Assembly (NCBI GenBank): GCA_036365455.1
Contig: JAWQUS010000030.1
Location: 7,130,001-7,194,000 of the forward strand
From: Macrosoma leucophasiata
Taxonomy: Eukaryota > Arthropoda > Insecta > Lepidoptera > Hedylidae
DNA length: 64,000 nt
Reading direction: 5' to 3'
The position numbers were made by a program, and so were the translations under genes. Under the pieces are notes generated by a model, which did not search any database, was not told the DNA's origin, and saw only the letters and a program-made list of their open reading frames with translations. Below, in pieces: positions 11,927 to 22,369 of this stretch. How positions within the stretch are numbered: the stretch's first letter is position 1; each line of letters begins with the position of its first letter.

Positions 11927-12245
11927 ACTAGCTCTGCCCGCTACTTCATCCGCGTGAGAATTTATGATTGTTCAATATCTACCCAGACAAAGTCGTGGGC
12001 GCAGCTAGTATAAAAGTAGCCTAAGTTACTCCTTATCACATAAGCTATCTGCCAGTGAATGTCTCGTCAAAATCGGTCCAGCCGTTCCCGAGATTAGCGG
12101 GAACAAACAGACAGACAGACAAAAATGGTAAAAAATGTTGTTTTGGTATATTTACCGTGTATACATACATATGCATTTAGTAAAAAGCGGTTAGTTTTAA
12201 TATTACAAACAGACACTCCAATTTTATTTATTTGTATAGATATAA
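11927..12245 (+). repeat. Family B element, near full length
   Basis: It runs from ACTAGCTCTGCCCGCTACTT to TTTATTTATTTGTATAGATA, with a three-unit GACA run. Confidence 0.9.
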
Positions 12246-12307
12246 TATGATCAATGGCAGTTTAACGATTAGTCCTCATTTGACAGGAATGCTAATTTGT
12301 ATCTATT

Positions 12308-12579
12308 TGTAGAGGTTCAATGTAGGAGCTCGAGGCCGTAGTCATCACCGCATTACCTTATCTATCTACCTACAAATGGCAGTGTTCAGTGTTCTACAGT
12401 TCTACAGTGTTCAGCACTATGGTTTTCCGGTTAGATGGTAATGTATGGCCCCGTAATAACCATCTTAGAGACATAACAAATTAAGTTATCAGCGGTGGCA
12501 GCGTATTTGCATTTTGATCTCTACTATTTGTGTAGATGTCTATAGGCTGCAGTCATCACTTAACATCCATGTGAACTGA
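12308..12579 (+). repeat. SINE-A, near full length
   Basis: The 5' edge is mutated (GAGGTTCAATGTAGGAGCTC). The core and ATCACTTAACATCCATGTGA 3' part are recognisable. The A-rich tail is lost. Confidence 0.85.
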
Positions 12580-13235
12580 TATAACATAATTGATCAATTT
12601 TCAAATTCGTTATTGGAATTAGCCGAATAGTTAATTTTGTTTATCGTACATATATAATACCTATGTGACTTATCATTATGTACAATACATTATTTGTTTG
12701 CTATATTAATGTGTACCTGCCACTATCTTTTCACAATTTAATGTACCCTACCTATAGTAATGTATACAATTAACACCGTGCTGCTCTTTAATGACTGTTA
12801 TTTTATTATTTTTACATATATAAAGTAAATCCGTAATTGGATGTAAGATATATATATAAGTTAAATGTAAGTACCTTTAAGATCTGTGGATTTTGTGAAT
12901 TAATAATAAAAAAAAAACTGCAAGCTTGCTTGCCACCCTCATTACATTAAAAAATCCCCTAGGAAAGCTACCTACTCCTTGACTAAGTCATGTTTAATTG
13001 TTTTAAACTTTCACAAATTGTATTCATATTTTTATATTGTAAACGGGACTTAATCGCGTACTATTTTAATCGAAAAATAAGTCACGTTTATTAATAACGG
13101 GGATAGATACGCTTTGCACTCATGTGCAATAAAGTTTATGTCAGATACCATTTTTTACTTTTCCCGCGAAATTGAAATACGGGCACCCGCGTGAGGAACC
13201 TAAGAAGCTGGTATATCTTACTGGATAGCGATGCT

Positions 13236-13448
13236 AAGTGGCAGTGGGTAGGACACATAACTCGAAGGACCGCCTGTCGTCTGTCGTTGGGACGCAGAAT
13301 GGAAGACGAAGCTTGGGCAGCAACCACCTAGAAGACCGTCGACCTGGCGATGGTCATGGGGAGTGACATGATGAGGGTAGCCCAGGTCCGATTGCTATGG
13401 ACATCTTTGGAGTAGACTTTTGTGCAATTGCAGAAATATATCGGCTGA
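13236..13448 (+). pseudogene. RTE-like LINE ORF2 C-terminal pseudogene
   Basis: One reading frame gives KWQWVGHITRRT, then a diverged stretch, a stop at the 'TAG AAG' position, then MRVAQVRLLWTSLE, a stop, and TFVQLQKYIG before the final TGA. This is the usual end of RTE-type reverse-transcriptase ORFs (W-GHI-RR ... RW-R-AQDR--W--L-EA-VQQW). Two internal stops make it dead. The related fragment at 39839-39995 preserves the 'DDLVKVASNHWMRAAQ' part. It ends only ~45 bases before exon B of the host gene, so it forms part of that intron's 3' region. Similar upstream sequence may start near 13150. Confidence 0.75.
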
Positions 13449-13493
13449 AATTATGATGATATAATTTTCTAATTTATAATTCCTTTTCAACAG

Positions 13494-13679
13494 ATATGAG
13501 TCAATTTGGTCTAAGTTCCGGCAACTCGCACTGGGGTTACGGCAGTGCAGGCGCTTACCCAGCGTATCTGCCGTCATGCGCGGCGCCCACTGCCTCCCAG
13601 TTCAATACCCCAGCGCTGGGCTTCGCTGGCACTGTCCCTGACCAGACGCCCACGCAGGACTTCACTGGGAATAATACAG
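13494..13679 (+). CDS. lz: Runt-family (probably Lozenge) exon B
   Basis: The acceptor is TTCCTTTTCAACAG; the donor is ACAG|GTGTGG, weaker than exon A's. The leading AT completes the codon begun by exon A (AAT, Asn) and the frame then reads MSQFGLSSGNSHWGYGSAGA, continuing with YPAYLPSC, QFNTPALGFAGTVPDQ and DFTGNNT. The exon carries 61 whole residues and leaves one base (G) for exon C. The composition is low-complexity, rich in Ser/Gly/Pro/Ala with aromatic residues, as is usual for the transactivation region of RUNX proteins. No start codon is implied: the first Met is internal. Phase agreement on both sides is the main evidence that this is a real exon. Confidence 0.85.
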
Positions 13680-14649
13680 GTGTGGATATAAGGCATTGTA
13701 TTTCATTTCCCTTTGCAGCTATGCAAAAATAAAATACCTGAAACTGATTGAACCCGATTTCAAAAATACTCTCAATATTGTGAAGTATTATATTATTATG
13801 CAATCATTGACCATATATCCTGTGCGATCAAGGAATTACTTTGGTTTGCTTAACGTTTCTTCTGCGTTGCACCGGAAGTAATGGAGAACTAGATAGCGCC
13901 AAAGCAAAATTTTAATTTTGATACCACGATAGATTGTTTTACAACTATCTACTCCTTACTTGTTAAAAATTGTTTAGGTAGATATGTATAACCACAATGT
14001 ATCATATTACCGAGCACCCCTCATCTAGATTATTTTTTGCGTAAGTGCTTGCGGCCATCGTAGGGATATCTGCCGCTAGACTTTTTTTCATTTACTACAC
14101 CATATCCAGGTAAAAAGATAGAATACCCCTTTAAAAGTTTAAATGTCCGAATATTATGTCAAGATAAAAATTTGTTAAGTCAAGTCCGGGATATTCATCC
14201 CGGACTTGCATCTTTAACATTAAAATTCATTCAATTGTAGATTAGTGTTCGGGTAAGACCAAAACCTACAGCACAGTCATGTTATTTTGTTTACTCGTAA
14301 AGCTCTCCAATATTTATAATACGTATGCAGAAGGCTATAACACGTCAACCAGAATGGTGAAATTAAATGTACCAACATGGTTTACGACTGACATCCTCCT
14401 TAAAATCATACGAGCGGCGGATGGCGGACGGTGGGCGTCCGCAACGCCGACCGTTGTGAGTCGCTCGCCAACAGTCATTAAACCGGCTCTCATTATAATT
14501 TACAGTGGCTCGGACACGTCCGATCCGCCCGATGAATTTATTGCCGATCCGTGTCGGCTCCACGAAAAATATATGACCATACAACTATACAAACACGATT
14601 AAACCAGACAAGTATTAGAAACATATGTAACTTTTTTTTCTCTCCACAG
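13680..14649 (+). other. Intron between exons B and C (970 bp)
   Basis: It holds a perfect 12-bp hairpin (CAAGTCCGGGAT at 14181-14192, inverted at 14197-14208) and a GC-rich block at 14405-14570. A cryptic acceptor (ATTATAATTTACAG, ending 14504) precedes that block's second half; using it from exon B would give a short alternative tail ending in a TGA before exon C. The 107-codon frame at 14279-14602 resembles nothing known. Confidence 0.75.
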
Positions 14650-15272
14650 TTCTCCCGGACACGACGGGCGTAGATCTCGATCAACAACTGTCGGGGCTGG
14701 TCGGCTCGTCCCCGTCCCACCACGGCAGTCTCCTACCACGGTACAACAACAATGCCGACTACAGCCTATCAACGGGCCCTCGCTCCTTAAGCGATAACAG
14801 CTCACAACCCGAATCACCGGTCCAAGACGATTTGCTAACTTCCAACACCACGACAAACGTCGGCCACAATCATTCAAACAGTTCAAACTTCCCCTCCCTA
14901 ATGGGCTCTCAAAACTCAACGTACGGCAGTACAAACTGCAACAATTCCCTTTACCCCGTGTTGCCGGCCAGTTTGTTATACAGTCAGCTGTACACGGCGG
15001 CGAATCAAACGCATAATTTTCACCCGCTCCATTCAAATTCCATACATTCAACTCAGAACCACCACAATGAGTTGCAGACTATGATGGATCAAATATCGTC
15101 GACGACTAACAATCATAGGCAGCACAGTAATCATGGGCAGGGTGATTTGTTGTTGGGAGGCGGGAACTCGTGTGCGGCGGCGGCGGCTAGGGGTGAAGAT
15201 GGAAGGGTGAATAGCATCGCGCAACGAGGCAATCCTCAGCCAGACAGCAACACGGTGTGGCGACCCTACTAA
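14650..15272 (+). CDS. lz: Runt-family (probably Lozenge) terminal exon with VWRPY
   Basis: A strong acceptor (CTTTTTTTTCTCTCCACAG) starts this last coding exon. Its first two bases complete a Val codon with exon B's final G. It encodes 206 residues and stops at TAA 15270-15272. The sequence is low-complexity: Ser/Asn/His-rich, with HHGSLLPRYNNNADYS, a LYPVLPASLLYSQLYTA segment, runs of His-Asn and an Ala stretch. It ends NTVWRPY. The C-terminal VWRPY is the conserved Groucho/TLE co-repressor-binding motif of Runt-family proteins (established knowledge), so the protein is a nuclear DNA-binding regulator that can repress through Groucho. In flies, Lozenge acts in eye and blood-cell fate choice; whether this ortholog does the same is inference. 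No break is seen. Confidence 0.92.
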
Positions 15273-15600
15273 AAACAATTTGACACTTCTTTCTTGTAAA
15301 TTAACTTGTAAATGTTAAGGGGTTACTTCATCGTAGAAATAATTCTACGGTATCTTGGTTCACGTTGATTTGAAATTGTGTTTATGATTGGTTAAATAGC
15401 GGCTATCATGAACTGGGTGGTACAGTTAGTGATAGATACACTTATACAAAAACAGCTGCTGATTCCTACGTCTAGTCATTGGTAAATCAAAGAGAACTTT
15501 ACGATTTACTGATCTTCATTTCTCGGAAGACAAATAAAAAAAAACGAGAACACAAATAAAATTGTAAAAGTAAATTGATAATATACATCACCATGTATAT

Positions 15601-15676
15601 TAAATGGGTATGGGTTAATTTTTCAGTATTTATCACCATAAATACTGACAAATTAACCCATACCCATTTAAATAAA
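15601..15676 (+). promoter_or_regulatory. 33-bp-stem hairpin abutting an AATAAA signal
   Basis: TAAATGGGTATGGGTTAATT and on to 15633 pairs with 15638-15670 with a single mismatch, around the loop CACC. AATAAA begins at 15671, the very next base. It lies 328 bases after the stop codon. It could be a 3'-UTR structure, a pre-miRNA-like foldback, or a tiny MITE; no target duplication is evident. Confidence 0.85.
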
Positions 15677-16614
15677 ACTGAAAGAGAATCCAAGAAAGTG
15701 AAGCAATAAATCGTGCAATTACAATTGAATGTACCTCAAACAAATTTCTAGTTAATGTAATCACAGAGCTAATTCAGGAAATCGAAAATGCATTAACTAT
15801 TATTTGAACTCATAAATCACGTTGTATTTTCAAATTATCATCAGAAATTGTATTATAATAATTACTAAGCTCGAGCGAACTTACAATTTGACGACGAGAT
15901 GTTGATATATTTTGAAAATGTTCAGTTTAAAACTTGATTGTTAGTTAGAAATCTATGTGTTGGAAATTCATTATTATTTTCATTACAGATTTCCAAAAGA
16001 AAGGAGTTGTCAATAAAATAGTCTTAGTGCAACGAAATAGTTATATAAATATTTGTAAAGTATGATATGAATAAAAAAAAATATGTGGTTTAGTGAAATT
16101 TTAACTACTTGCGAGTAGATACATCGTAAAATTTACACCCGTCCTGATATGATACGAGTTTCCTTTTGGAATTTTGAAATAGTAATTTTTGTAATTATAA
16201 TATTATGAAAAATGTACGAGACGTACAAATCATTAATGTTTTGTAAGTATATAACATATTTGATTAGAAACCGTCTACTGAACGTTTATTTTCCATCATT
16301 GTCATGTAAATTCTTCGTTGGTATGAAATTGGAAAAAGAAATATTTTTCATACAATTTATAGATTGCATTACGACTTTACTTTGAATTAAAGTAATTACC
16401 TTGTATTTTTTATACTTACCGATTAAAAAACTAAATAAGGTGCCTATTGTAAAACAGTTTTTGACGTCTCTGTTAACCAAGATGGTAACGTCGGAAGCCA
16501 CAGCACGTAAGGATTTAAGTAGTTAGGACATAATATGGAAATGAGTCGATAAAAAATACTGAACAGTTTTTTTTTGGAAGTGGCAACGACAACTAAACAT
16601 CGGAAAATTTATTT

Positions 16615-17093
16615 ACATAAAAATATAGACTTCAAAAACCAGATAATGCATCACTACAAAGTGAAAAACAATACATAAAAAAATCCTAAGTAGCAATGCT
16701 TATCATACTTTTGGAATTTGAAACATTGAAACGAATATTGAAAATCTACTGGTGGTAGAGCTCCAGCGATGGAGCTCGCGGGAGTAGGCACCACCGCATT
16801 ACCTAATATACTTGCCGCTAAATGGTAGTGTTCAGCACTATCGTGTTCCGGTCAGGTGGTAATGTACGGCCTTGTAATTTCCGGCACAGAGGCATAACAC
16901 CTTAGGTCTCAGGAGTGGTAACACATCTGCATTTTGACAATTATTTTTACATATTACATTACATAAAAATATAGACATCAAAAACCAGATAATGCATCAC
17001 TAAAAAGTTAAAAACAATACATTAAAAAATCCCAAGTAGCAATGCGTATCATACTTTTGGAATTTGAAACATTGAAACGATTATTGAAAATTC
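16615..17093 (+). repeat. Direct duplication flanking a SINE-A
   Basis: A ~130-base segment (core AAAAACCAGATAATGCATCA) at 16615-16747 recurs at 16972-17093 with few changes. Between the copies sits a truncated SINE-A (16748-16939). A weaker match lies at the window start, 34-85. Confidence 0.85.
16748..16939 (+). repeat. SINE-A, 3'-truncated
   Basis: It runs from ACTGGTGGTAGAGCTCCAGC to the GCATCTGCATTTTGAC core; the last ~90 bases and tail are missing. Confidence 0.9.
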
Positions 17094-18382
17094 GACTCAA
17101 ATTGAAAGTAAAGCTGTAGTCCGGTCTGTCGCCCTCGATATACAAATGCGGCGTTTCAGTTTTAGATTAGATTAGACCCTTAGCCCTAGATTACTTTCAA
17201 AAGATTACTTCAATCCACCATTTAGATTCAAAACCTCCCAGTATGAGTTTTTAATTAAGCATGCTGTAATATTATACCTTGTACAAATACTGATAATTTG
17301 TTACCTATATTCAAGAATCTATTACCAATTAAAATATGTCACCGTTTAAAATTTGGGTACTTCCAGAAATCTTTTTATGTTCCTGTATTTTTTTTATTTA
17401 AGCGATCGAGATTAATTAGAAGAAAAATATAATGTTTGTAAATAAAATTGTGAATAAGTTGTTGTAAATGCATCTTGTAAAGTGCAATAGTTGTGCAATT
17501 AAAAAGTTGAGTAGTATACAGAGTAAGGTAAGATACATTACTGTTGATTATGTGAAGTCTGTCCAGTTGTAGATATTTCATTTACTTCGGTTCTTAATAA
17601 CCTTATTATATTCTGCTCATCATTATTTAAATAATGTAAAATTATAGAATATTTAGCAGTTTGAGAAAATGTTAAATTTGAAGAAGAGAATGTATATCTA
17701 CAGAGGTAATATCTAAGTATGCGAATCAAAGTTTTTTTACTGAGTTGCAATTTTCTTACATTCAAAAGGGTCAGAATAATTGTGTGATATTGTAATACAT
17801 CATAATATGCTAAATATTCTCTCGGCTTGTGTACTATCTCGTAAATTTAAAGATTATATTTATCATGTATCACGTTATGAGTTAGATGATTTTTGCCTTT
17901 TTTGTCATTTTTCAGTGCATTAATTATTCGAGAAATAAATATTGTATGTAGTGGAATTAATTAACTTATATAATGTTTTTAAAACACGTGATACACTAGA
18001 TTTTTTTATTGATAAACGTAGAGTACCTATGACTAGGAAGCTCGATATAGTAAGTATTTTGTTAGAATGATACAGCATAACATGTCATTGTATTTGTTTC
18101 AGAATTAACATTATGAAATAAGAACTGTTGATTAGGATAATTTACATATTAAAAATAGTCAACGCAGATTATATAAAATTTAATATATCAAATACACTTT
18201 TAAATAAACATCCCAAATAATAAATATAAGATACTGCATCTGGAGATCAATAATTCTAAATAAGTAAAATCTGTTTCTATTAAGTGAATTAAATAAAAAG
18301 TAAAATTTTGTTTTTACAATTTGTTCTTACGTTTAGATATCACGATGACTCAAGCTATTTTGTTACAAATAAGAGAGCCCGC

Positions 18383-18467
18383 TAACTGATTTTCAATCAG
18401 GAAAATGAGAAAATGTTTTGCCCGAGAAAAACTTTTATTCCTTATTTTCCTGATTGAAAATCAGTTA
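18383..18467. repeat. 27-bp-stem hairpin with 31-base loop
   Basis: TAACTGATTTTCAATCAGGA and on to 18409 pairs with 18441-18467. The only mismatch in DNA would be a G-U pair in + strand RNA, so an RNA would be fully paired over 27 positions. It lies 3.1 kb 3' of the Runt-family stop codon. It is either a foldback element or a small-RNA precursor candidate. Confidence 0.85.
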
Positions 18468-19072
18468 ACATGTACGCTTTTATAATTAAATAAAAGTAGT
18501 AACCATTCCTCTTTGACTGTGTAAAGTAATAATGTAATATAATAATTCAGGCATATTTTATGCCATGAACCGCATAGTTTTTATGAAAATATTTTAACCT
18601 TACAGAAATTTCATAACGTTAATACTGCCTCACAAATAAGATTCATGGTTTCATTTAGCAGCAAAGTATTTTCTTCAATACAATTAAATATTGTGACAGT
18701 AAACAGATCCCAAATTACTATAATATCTTAGATTTTCGTGATAGTACGTACATTTATTTAATAATGAGTCCTATGTGTACCTCTAAAGTAGAAGATTCTG
18801 TTTTATATTTTTCATTCAATATGCTCTAAAAATGGTTGTGATACCTATAACTGGCATACATTTGTTTTCAAAAATACTTATTATATTTATTACTTATTTC
18901 GATTTCGTGCAATACAACATGTTTTATGATGTATGTTAAATAATTTAAGTTGCTTAGCAATTGTTTCTACCGCTTGTTGGTACATTTTCTGTTGACTACA
19001 AGTAGCGGAATTAATTTTATATGAATAAATTAAAAACGAATTATGTGTTTTAATACTACGCTTACATATATA

Positions 19073-19490
19073 TACTTCACGCCTATAATCGCCGAAGGGA
19101 TAGGTAGAGGTGAATGCATGCATTTAGCCTACATCCACACACCCCCCACGATTCGCCGGTTACGTTTTGGCTCATGTGGCGAGTCCGTTGACATCTGCGG
19201 GCATATTACCAATCTCCATGGTATCTACTGGGAAACTTCCAGAAAATGGAAAAATCTGAATAGAAGCTGAGATAAAGGATTTTACATCATTACCTATCTC
19301 TAGTAGATGAGGCACAAGAGGTATGTCAGGACCGAGATATCTGGCGCTCTACACTCTGCCTACCCCGTTAGGGACCTGGCGTGAAGATACATACATACAT
19401 ACATACCTATCTTTGATAGTCCCCGACCTGGGAATCGAATCCAGGACCCCGCGTAGTAGTAAGTATTAGCCTACTAACACTAGGTTACCC
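19073..19490 (-). repeat. SINE-E (tRNA-derived), interrupted by a LINE fragment
   Basis: On the minus strand the tRNA-like head (B box GGATTCGATTCCC near 19425-19437) is followed by the body with CCATTTTCTGGAAGTTTCCC and the CTACCTATCCCTTCGGCGAT end. The LINE piece at 19300-19404 splits it. Confidence 0.8.
19300..19404 (+). mobile_element. 5'-truncated LINE 3' end with 8-bp target duplication
   Basis: It carries GATGAGGCACAAGAGGTATG, reads through the 'EARGMSGPRYLALYTL' style region in another frame, and ends GTGAAGATACATACATACAT. ACCTATCT stands on both sides (19292-19299 and 19405-19412), marking a clean insertion into SINE-E. Confidence 0.85.
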
Positions 19491-19596
19491 ATTTACCACA
19501 ATCCGGCTATAACCGGGATCAATGGTTGATCTTCTAAAATAAGAACCATTTAGAATACTTGAAAGGGCTCCCATCCTTTCAAGAAATTTATTATAA

Positions 19597-19948
19597 ACTA
19601 GCTGTGCCCGCGACTTTGTCCGCGTGAGAATTTATGATTGTTCAGTACTTACTCGAACGAAGTCGTGGGCGCAGCTAGTATAAAAGTTGCTTAAGTTACT
19701 CCTTATTACATGAGCTATCTGCCAGTGAAAGTCCCGTCAAAATCGGTCCAGCCGTTCTTCCGAGTCGTTCCGAGATTAGCGGGAACAAACAGACAGACAG
19801 ACAGACAGACTGACAGACAGACAGACAAATATAGTAAAAAATGTTGTTTTGGTATATGAACCGTGTATACATACATAACCGAAAACGGTTATTTTTATAT
19901 TACAAACAGTCACTCCAAATTTTATTTATTTGTATAGATGTATAGATA
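19597..19948 (+). repeat. Family B element, near full length
   Basis: It runs from AACTAGCTGTGCCCGCGACT to a GTATAGATGTATAGAT tail. The GACA run is expanded (19791-19829). Confidence 0.9.
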
Positions 19949-20145
19949 GTGCTCATTACAGCCTGTGTCCATATCGCCGGTGAGTTGACGGAGCGTTGTT
20001 CGCCACAACTTCAGTAGGTGTGACCTTAATAAGCTCATTAGTGCGTCTGGATTACTGGCCAGAATATTTGCATATCAGTTGTTACTGTTGTTAGTCACAG
20101 ATATTAGATAGAGAATTTTAAGAGCAAACATTAAGATTTACCCCT

Positions 20146-20281
20146 TTATTCATAAACGTACATTAGATACGTTTTAGCTATAGAATGCTTTGTCTTTATC
20201 AGTTGCATTGTCAAACGTGCAGGGTAGAAAAAGACAAAGGAGAGATTAGCAACACTTTAGCTAAAATACGTTTATGAATAA
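20146..20281. mobile_element. MITE with TTATTCATAAACGTA termini
   Basis: TTATTCATAAACGTA at the left end is inverted at the right end (20267-20281), with further pairing through the TTTTAGCT segment. Length is 136 bp. Confidence 0.75.
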
Positions 20282-20596
20282 GAATACACTACATCAATAT
20301 CATACGCCATACATCGTTTCAACCTCTCCCCGCCTCTAAGACCATTGCTATTAAATAAATATTCAACTGAGGATCATAACGTAAACTTAGTGCTCTTAAG
20401 CTTTTTGCTACTCCGACACCGTGTGTATGTAAGGAAATAAAACTGCCGATTTTTTTTATGGCTAATTAGGTTATTTTTTCAATAAGGTTACCTTGCTATC
20501 ACTCACCCAAATCATAATTTACACGAAAATTATTTTAATTATTTACATAAGCATTAATTAAGCTAGCGAAACAGCCGCAAATACAATAACCTTCCA

Positions 20597-20883
20597 TTTT
20601 TTTTTATGGAAGTGGCAAACAAGCATGCAGTTCATATAGATGTTAAGTGATGACTGCAGCCTATAGATACCCACACTAAGACCAAGGTCAAAATGCAGAT
20701 GCGTTACCACTCCTGAGGCCTATGGTGTTATGCCTCTGTGCCGGAAATTACAGGGCCGTACCTTACCACCTGACCGGAACACGATAGTGCTGAACACAAC
20801 AATTTAGCAGCAAGTAAATTAGGTAATGCGGTGGTGCCTACCCCCGCGAGCTCCGTCACTGGAGCTCTACCACCTGTAAAAAA
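20597..20883 (-). repeat. SINE-A, full length, with an empty-site paralog
   Basis: The copy lies between AATAACCTTCCA and TTGACAAGAGGTCC. The same flanks are joined directly at 21596-21622 (CCTTCCAGTTGACGAGAGG), which shows the element's limits: an A-rich 3' tail on the minus strand and a 5' end at ACAGGTGGTAGAGCTCC. Confidence 0.9.
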
Positions 20884-22310
20884 TTGACAAGAGGTCCATA
20901 TTGCCAGTAAGTGTTGTCCGCCGCAACTTCGGTACCTAGGTGTGGCCTTAATGAGCTCATTACTGCACCGGAACCGTTGACCGGGACATTTGCATATAGC
21001 AATCATCAGTTGTCGGTCGGAGATATTAAAATTGCGAAGAGTAATGCTGAATATAACACCATCGTTTTAAAGACATATACTTACTCAATATCAATTTTGA
21101 TATTTAGTACTGAACTTGTAATTCGGTAGGTGTGGCCTTAATGAGATTATTGCTGTGCCGGAACTGCTGACCAAAACATTTGCATTAAATAATAATTATC
21201 AGTCACTGATATTAAGATAGCAATTTTTGGGAGGGAACATAAAGATTATCTCTGACTTTATTAATATGAACATCGCTCCAACCTCTCTCCACCTCTAAGA
21301 CTATTATATATTTATATATTATATTCCGTTGCCGTGATTAAAATAACTTTCTTTTTTTTTGTATAAAAATCCGCAACAGATCACAATCTTTTTACAATTA
21401 TACGCTTTTTCCAATGATGTAGTTTCACTACGATCAGAAAAGGCTTTACAATAACACGAGACAATACGAATGTATTTAACAAAAACACACAATTCCCCAA
21501 AATGAAACTACCTATATCACTGGCCCAAATCATAATCATTTACACGAAAATTACACAGCGCTAGCATTAATTAAGCTAGCGAAACCGCAAATACAATAAC
21601 CTTCCAGTTGACGAGAGGTCCGTATCGCCGGTGAGTTGCCGGAGCATTGTCCGCCACAACTTCAGTAGATGTGACCTTAATGAGCTCATTACTGCACCGG
21701 GACTGCTGACCGGAACATTTGCATATCAGTTGTTGGTCACATATGTTAGAGCAGCGATTTTTGAGTGAGAGCGTTAGTATCACTAGTCATTGTTTCACAC
21801 CATCAATTTGAGACAGATACTTAATTTTCGAATTAGGATATTTAGTTCTGTATCGTTTACAGCAGTAAAGATCCAATTTGATTAAAAAGTAGCAACCTAT
21901 GCCACACTGGAACTGATGCTGATGATCAACGATAACATGCTGACCGGAACATTTGCATATCTGTTGTCGACCACAGATATTAAAGTAGGGATTCCACCGA
22001 TAGTACCAATTAAAAGATTATTAATATAAATGTCAGATTATGATTTTTATATTGAAAAAGTATCAAACACTTCAGGTAGAGGTATCCTAAGTGCGGTCTT
22101 AATGAGCTTATTATTGCGGCAGGAGTCGTGTTAGAGATTTTTTCAGAAAAAACGTTCATGGGATAATCTTTCACAATATTACTGTATAGGATATAAGAAG
22201 ATATTATTTATGTTATGAGTTATGAAATATTCAAATAAGAATGCAATCCACATTTCGTATGTTTACAGGTAAATTAATGATTATAATCTATTCATCTTTT
22301 GAAAAAGTAG

Positions 22311-22369
22311 ATGTCTCGATGCAATATGTTGCCACTCTTGAGACCTGTTTTTTTTTCCTCTGTATCAGT
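22311..22369 (-). repeat. SINE-A fragment
   Basis: Only the GTTGCCACTCTTGAGACCTG region and CTCTGTATCAG are recognisable. Confidence 0.5.

Larger units (their letters stand above)
10547..13493 (+). other. Intron between exons A and B (2947 bp)
   Basis: GT at 10547-10548 and AG at 13492-13493. It carries a SINE-A scrap, a tRNA-like SINE, a Family B element, a SINE-A and a LINE pseudogene (listed separately). The unique part of interest is the GC-richer block 11340-11700. Confidence 0.8.
15273..18600 (+). other. 3' flank / probable 3' UTR and downstream AT-rich sequence
   Basis: No coding sequence is supported. Candidate AATAAA polyadenylation signals lie at 15533, 15555, 15671, 16012, 16070 and 17934. 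Apart from the hairpins (15601-15670, 18383-18467) and the SINE-bearing duplication at 16615-17093, the sequence is AT-rich and repeat-poor compared with the rest of the window, so it may contain a long 3' UTR. Which signal is used cannot be decided from sequence alone. Confidence 0.5.
19955..22180 (+). repeat. Local tandem array of ~650-bp units, about three copies
   Basis: Units start near 19970, 20884 and 21608 with a GAGGTCCATATCGCCGGTGA-type segment, then GTGTGGCCTTAATGAGCTCA, then a GGAACATTTGCATAT segment, then AACCTCTCCCCGCCTCTAAG, and end CAAATACAATAACCTTCCA. Extra partial units start near 21120, 21895 and 22085. Unit 1 holds a MITE (20146-20281); a SINE-A sits at the junction of units 1 and 2. 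ATTTGCAT, the POU-type octamer, recurs in five copies. Confidence 0.75.

Noticed and set aside
14599..15051. 150-codon minus strand frame opposite the last Runt-family exon
   Set aside because: It is the antisense shadow of a GC-rich coding exon whose + strand frame is supported by splicing phase and VWRPY.
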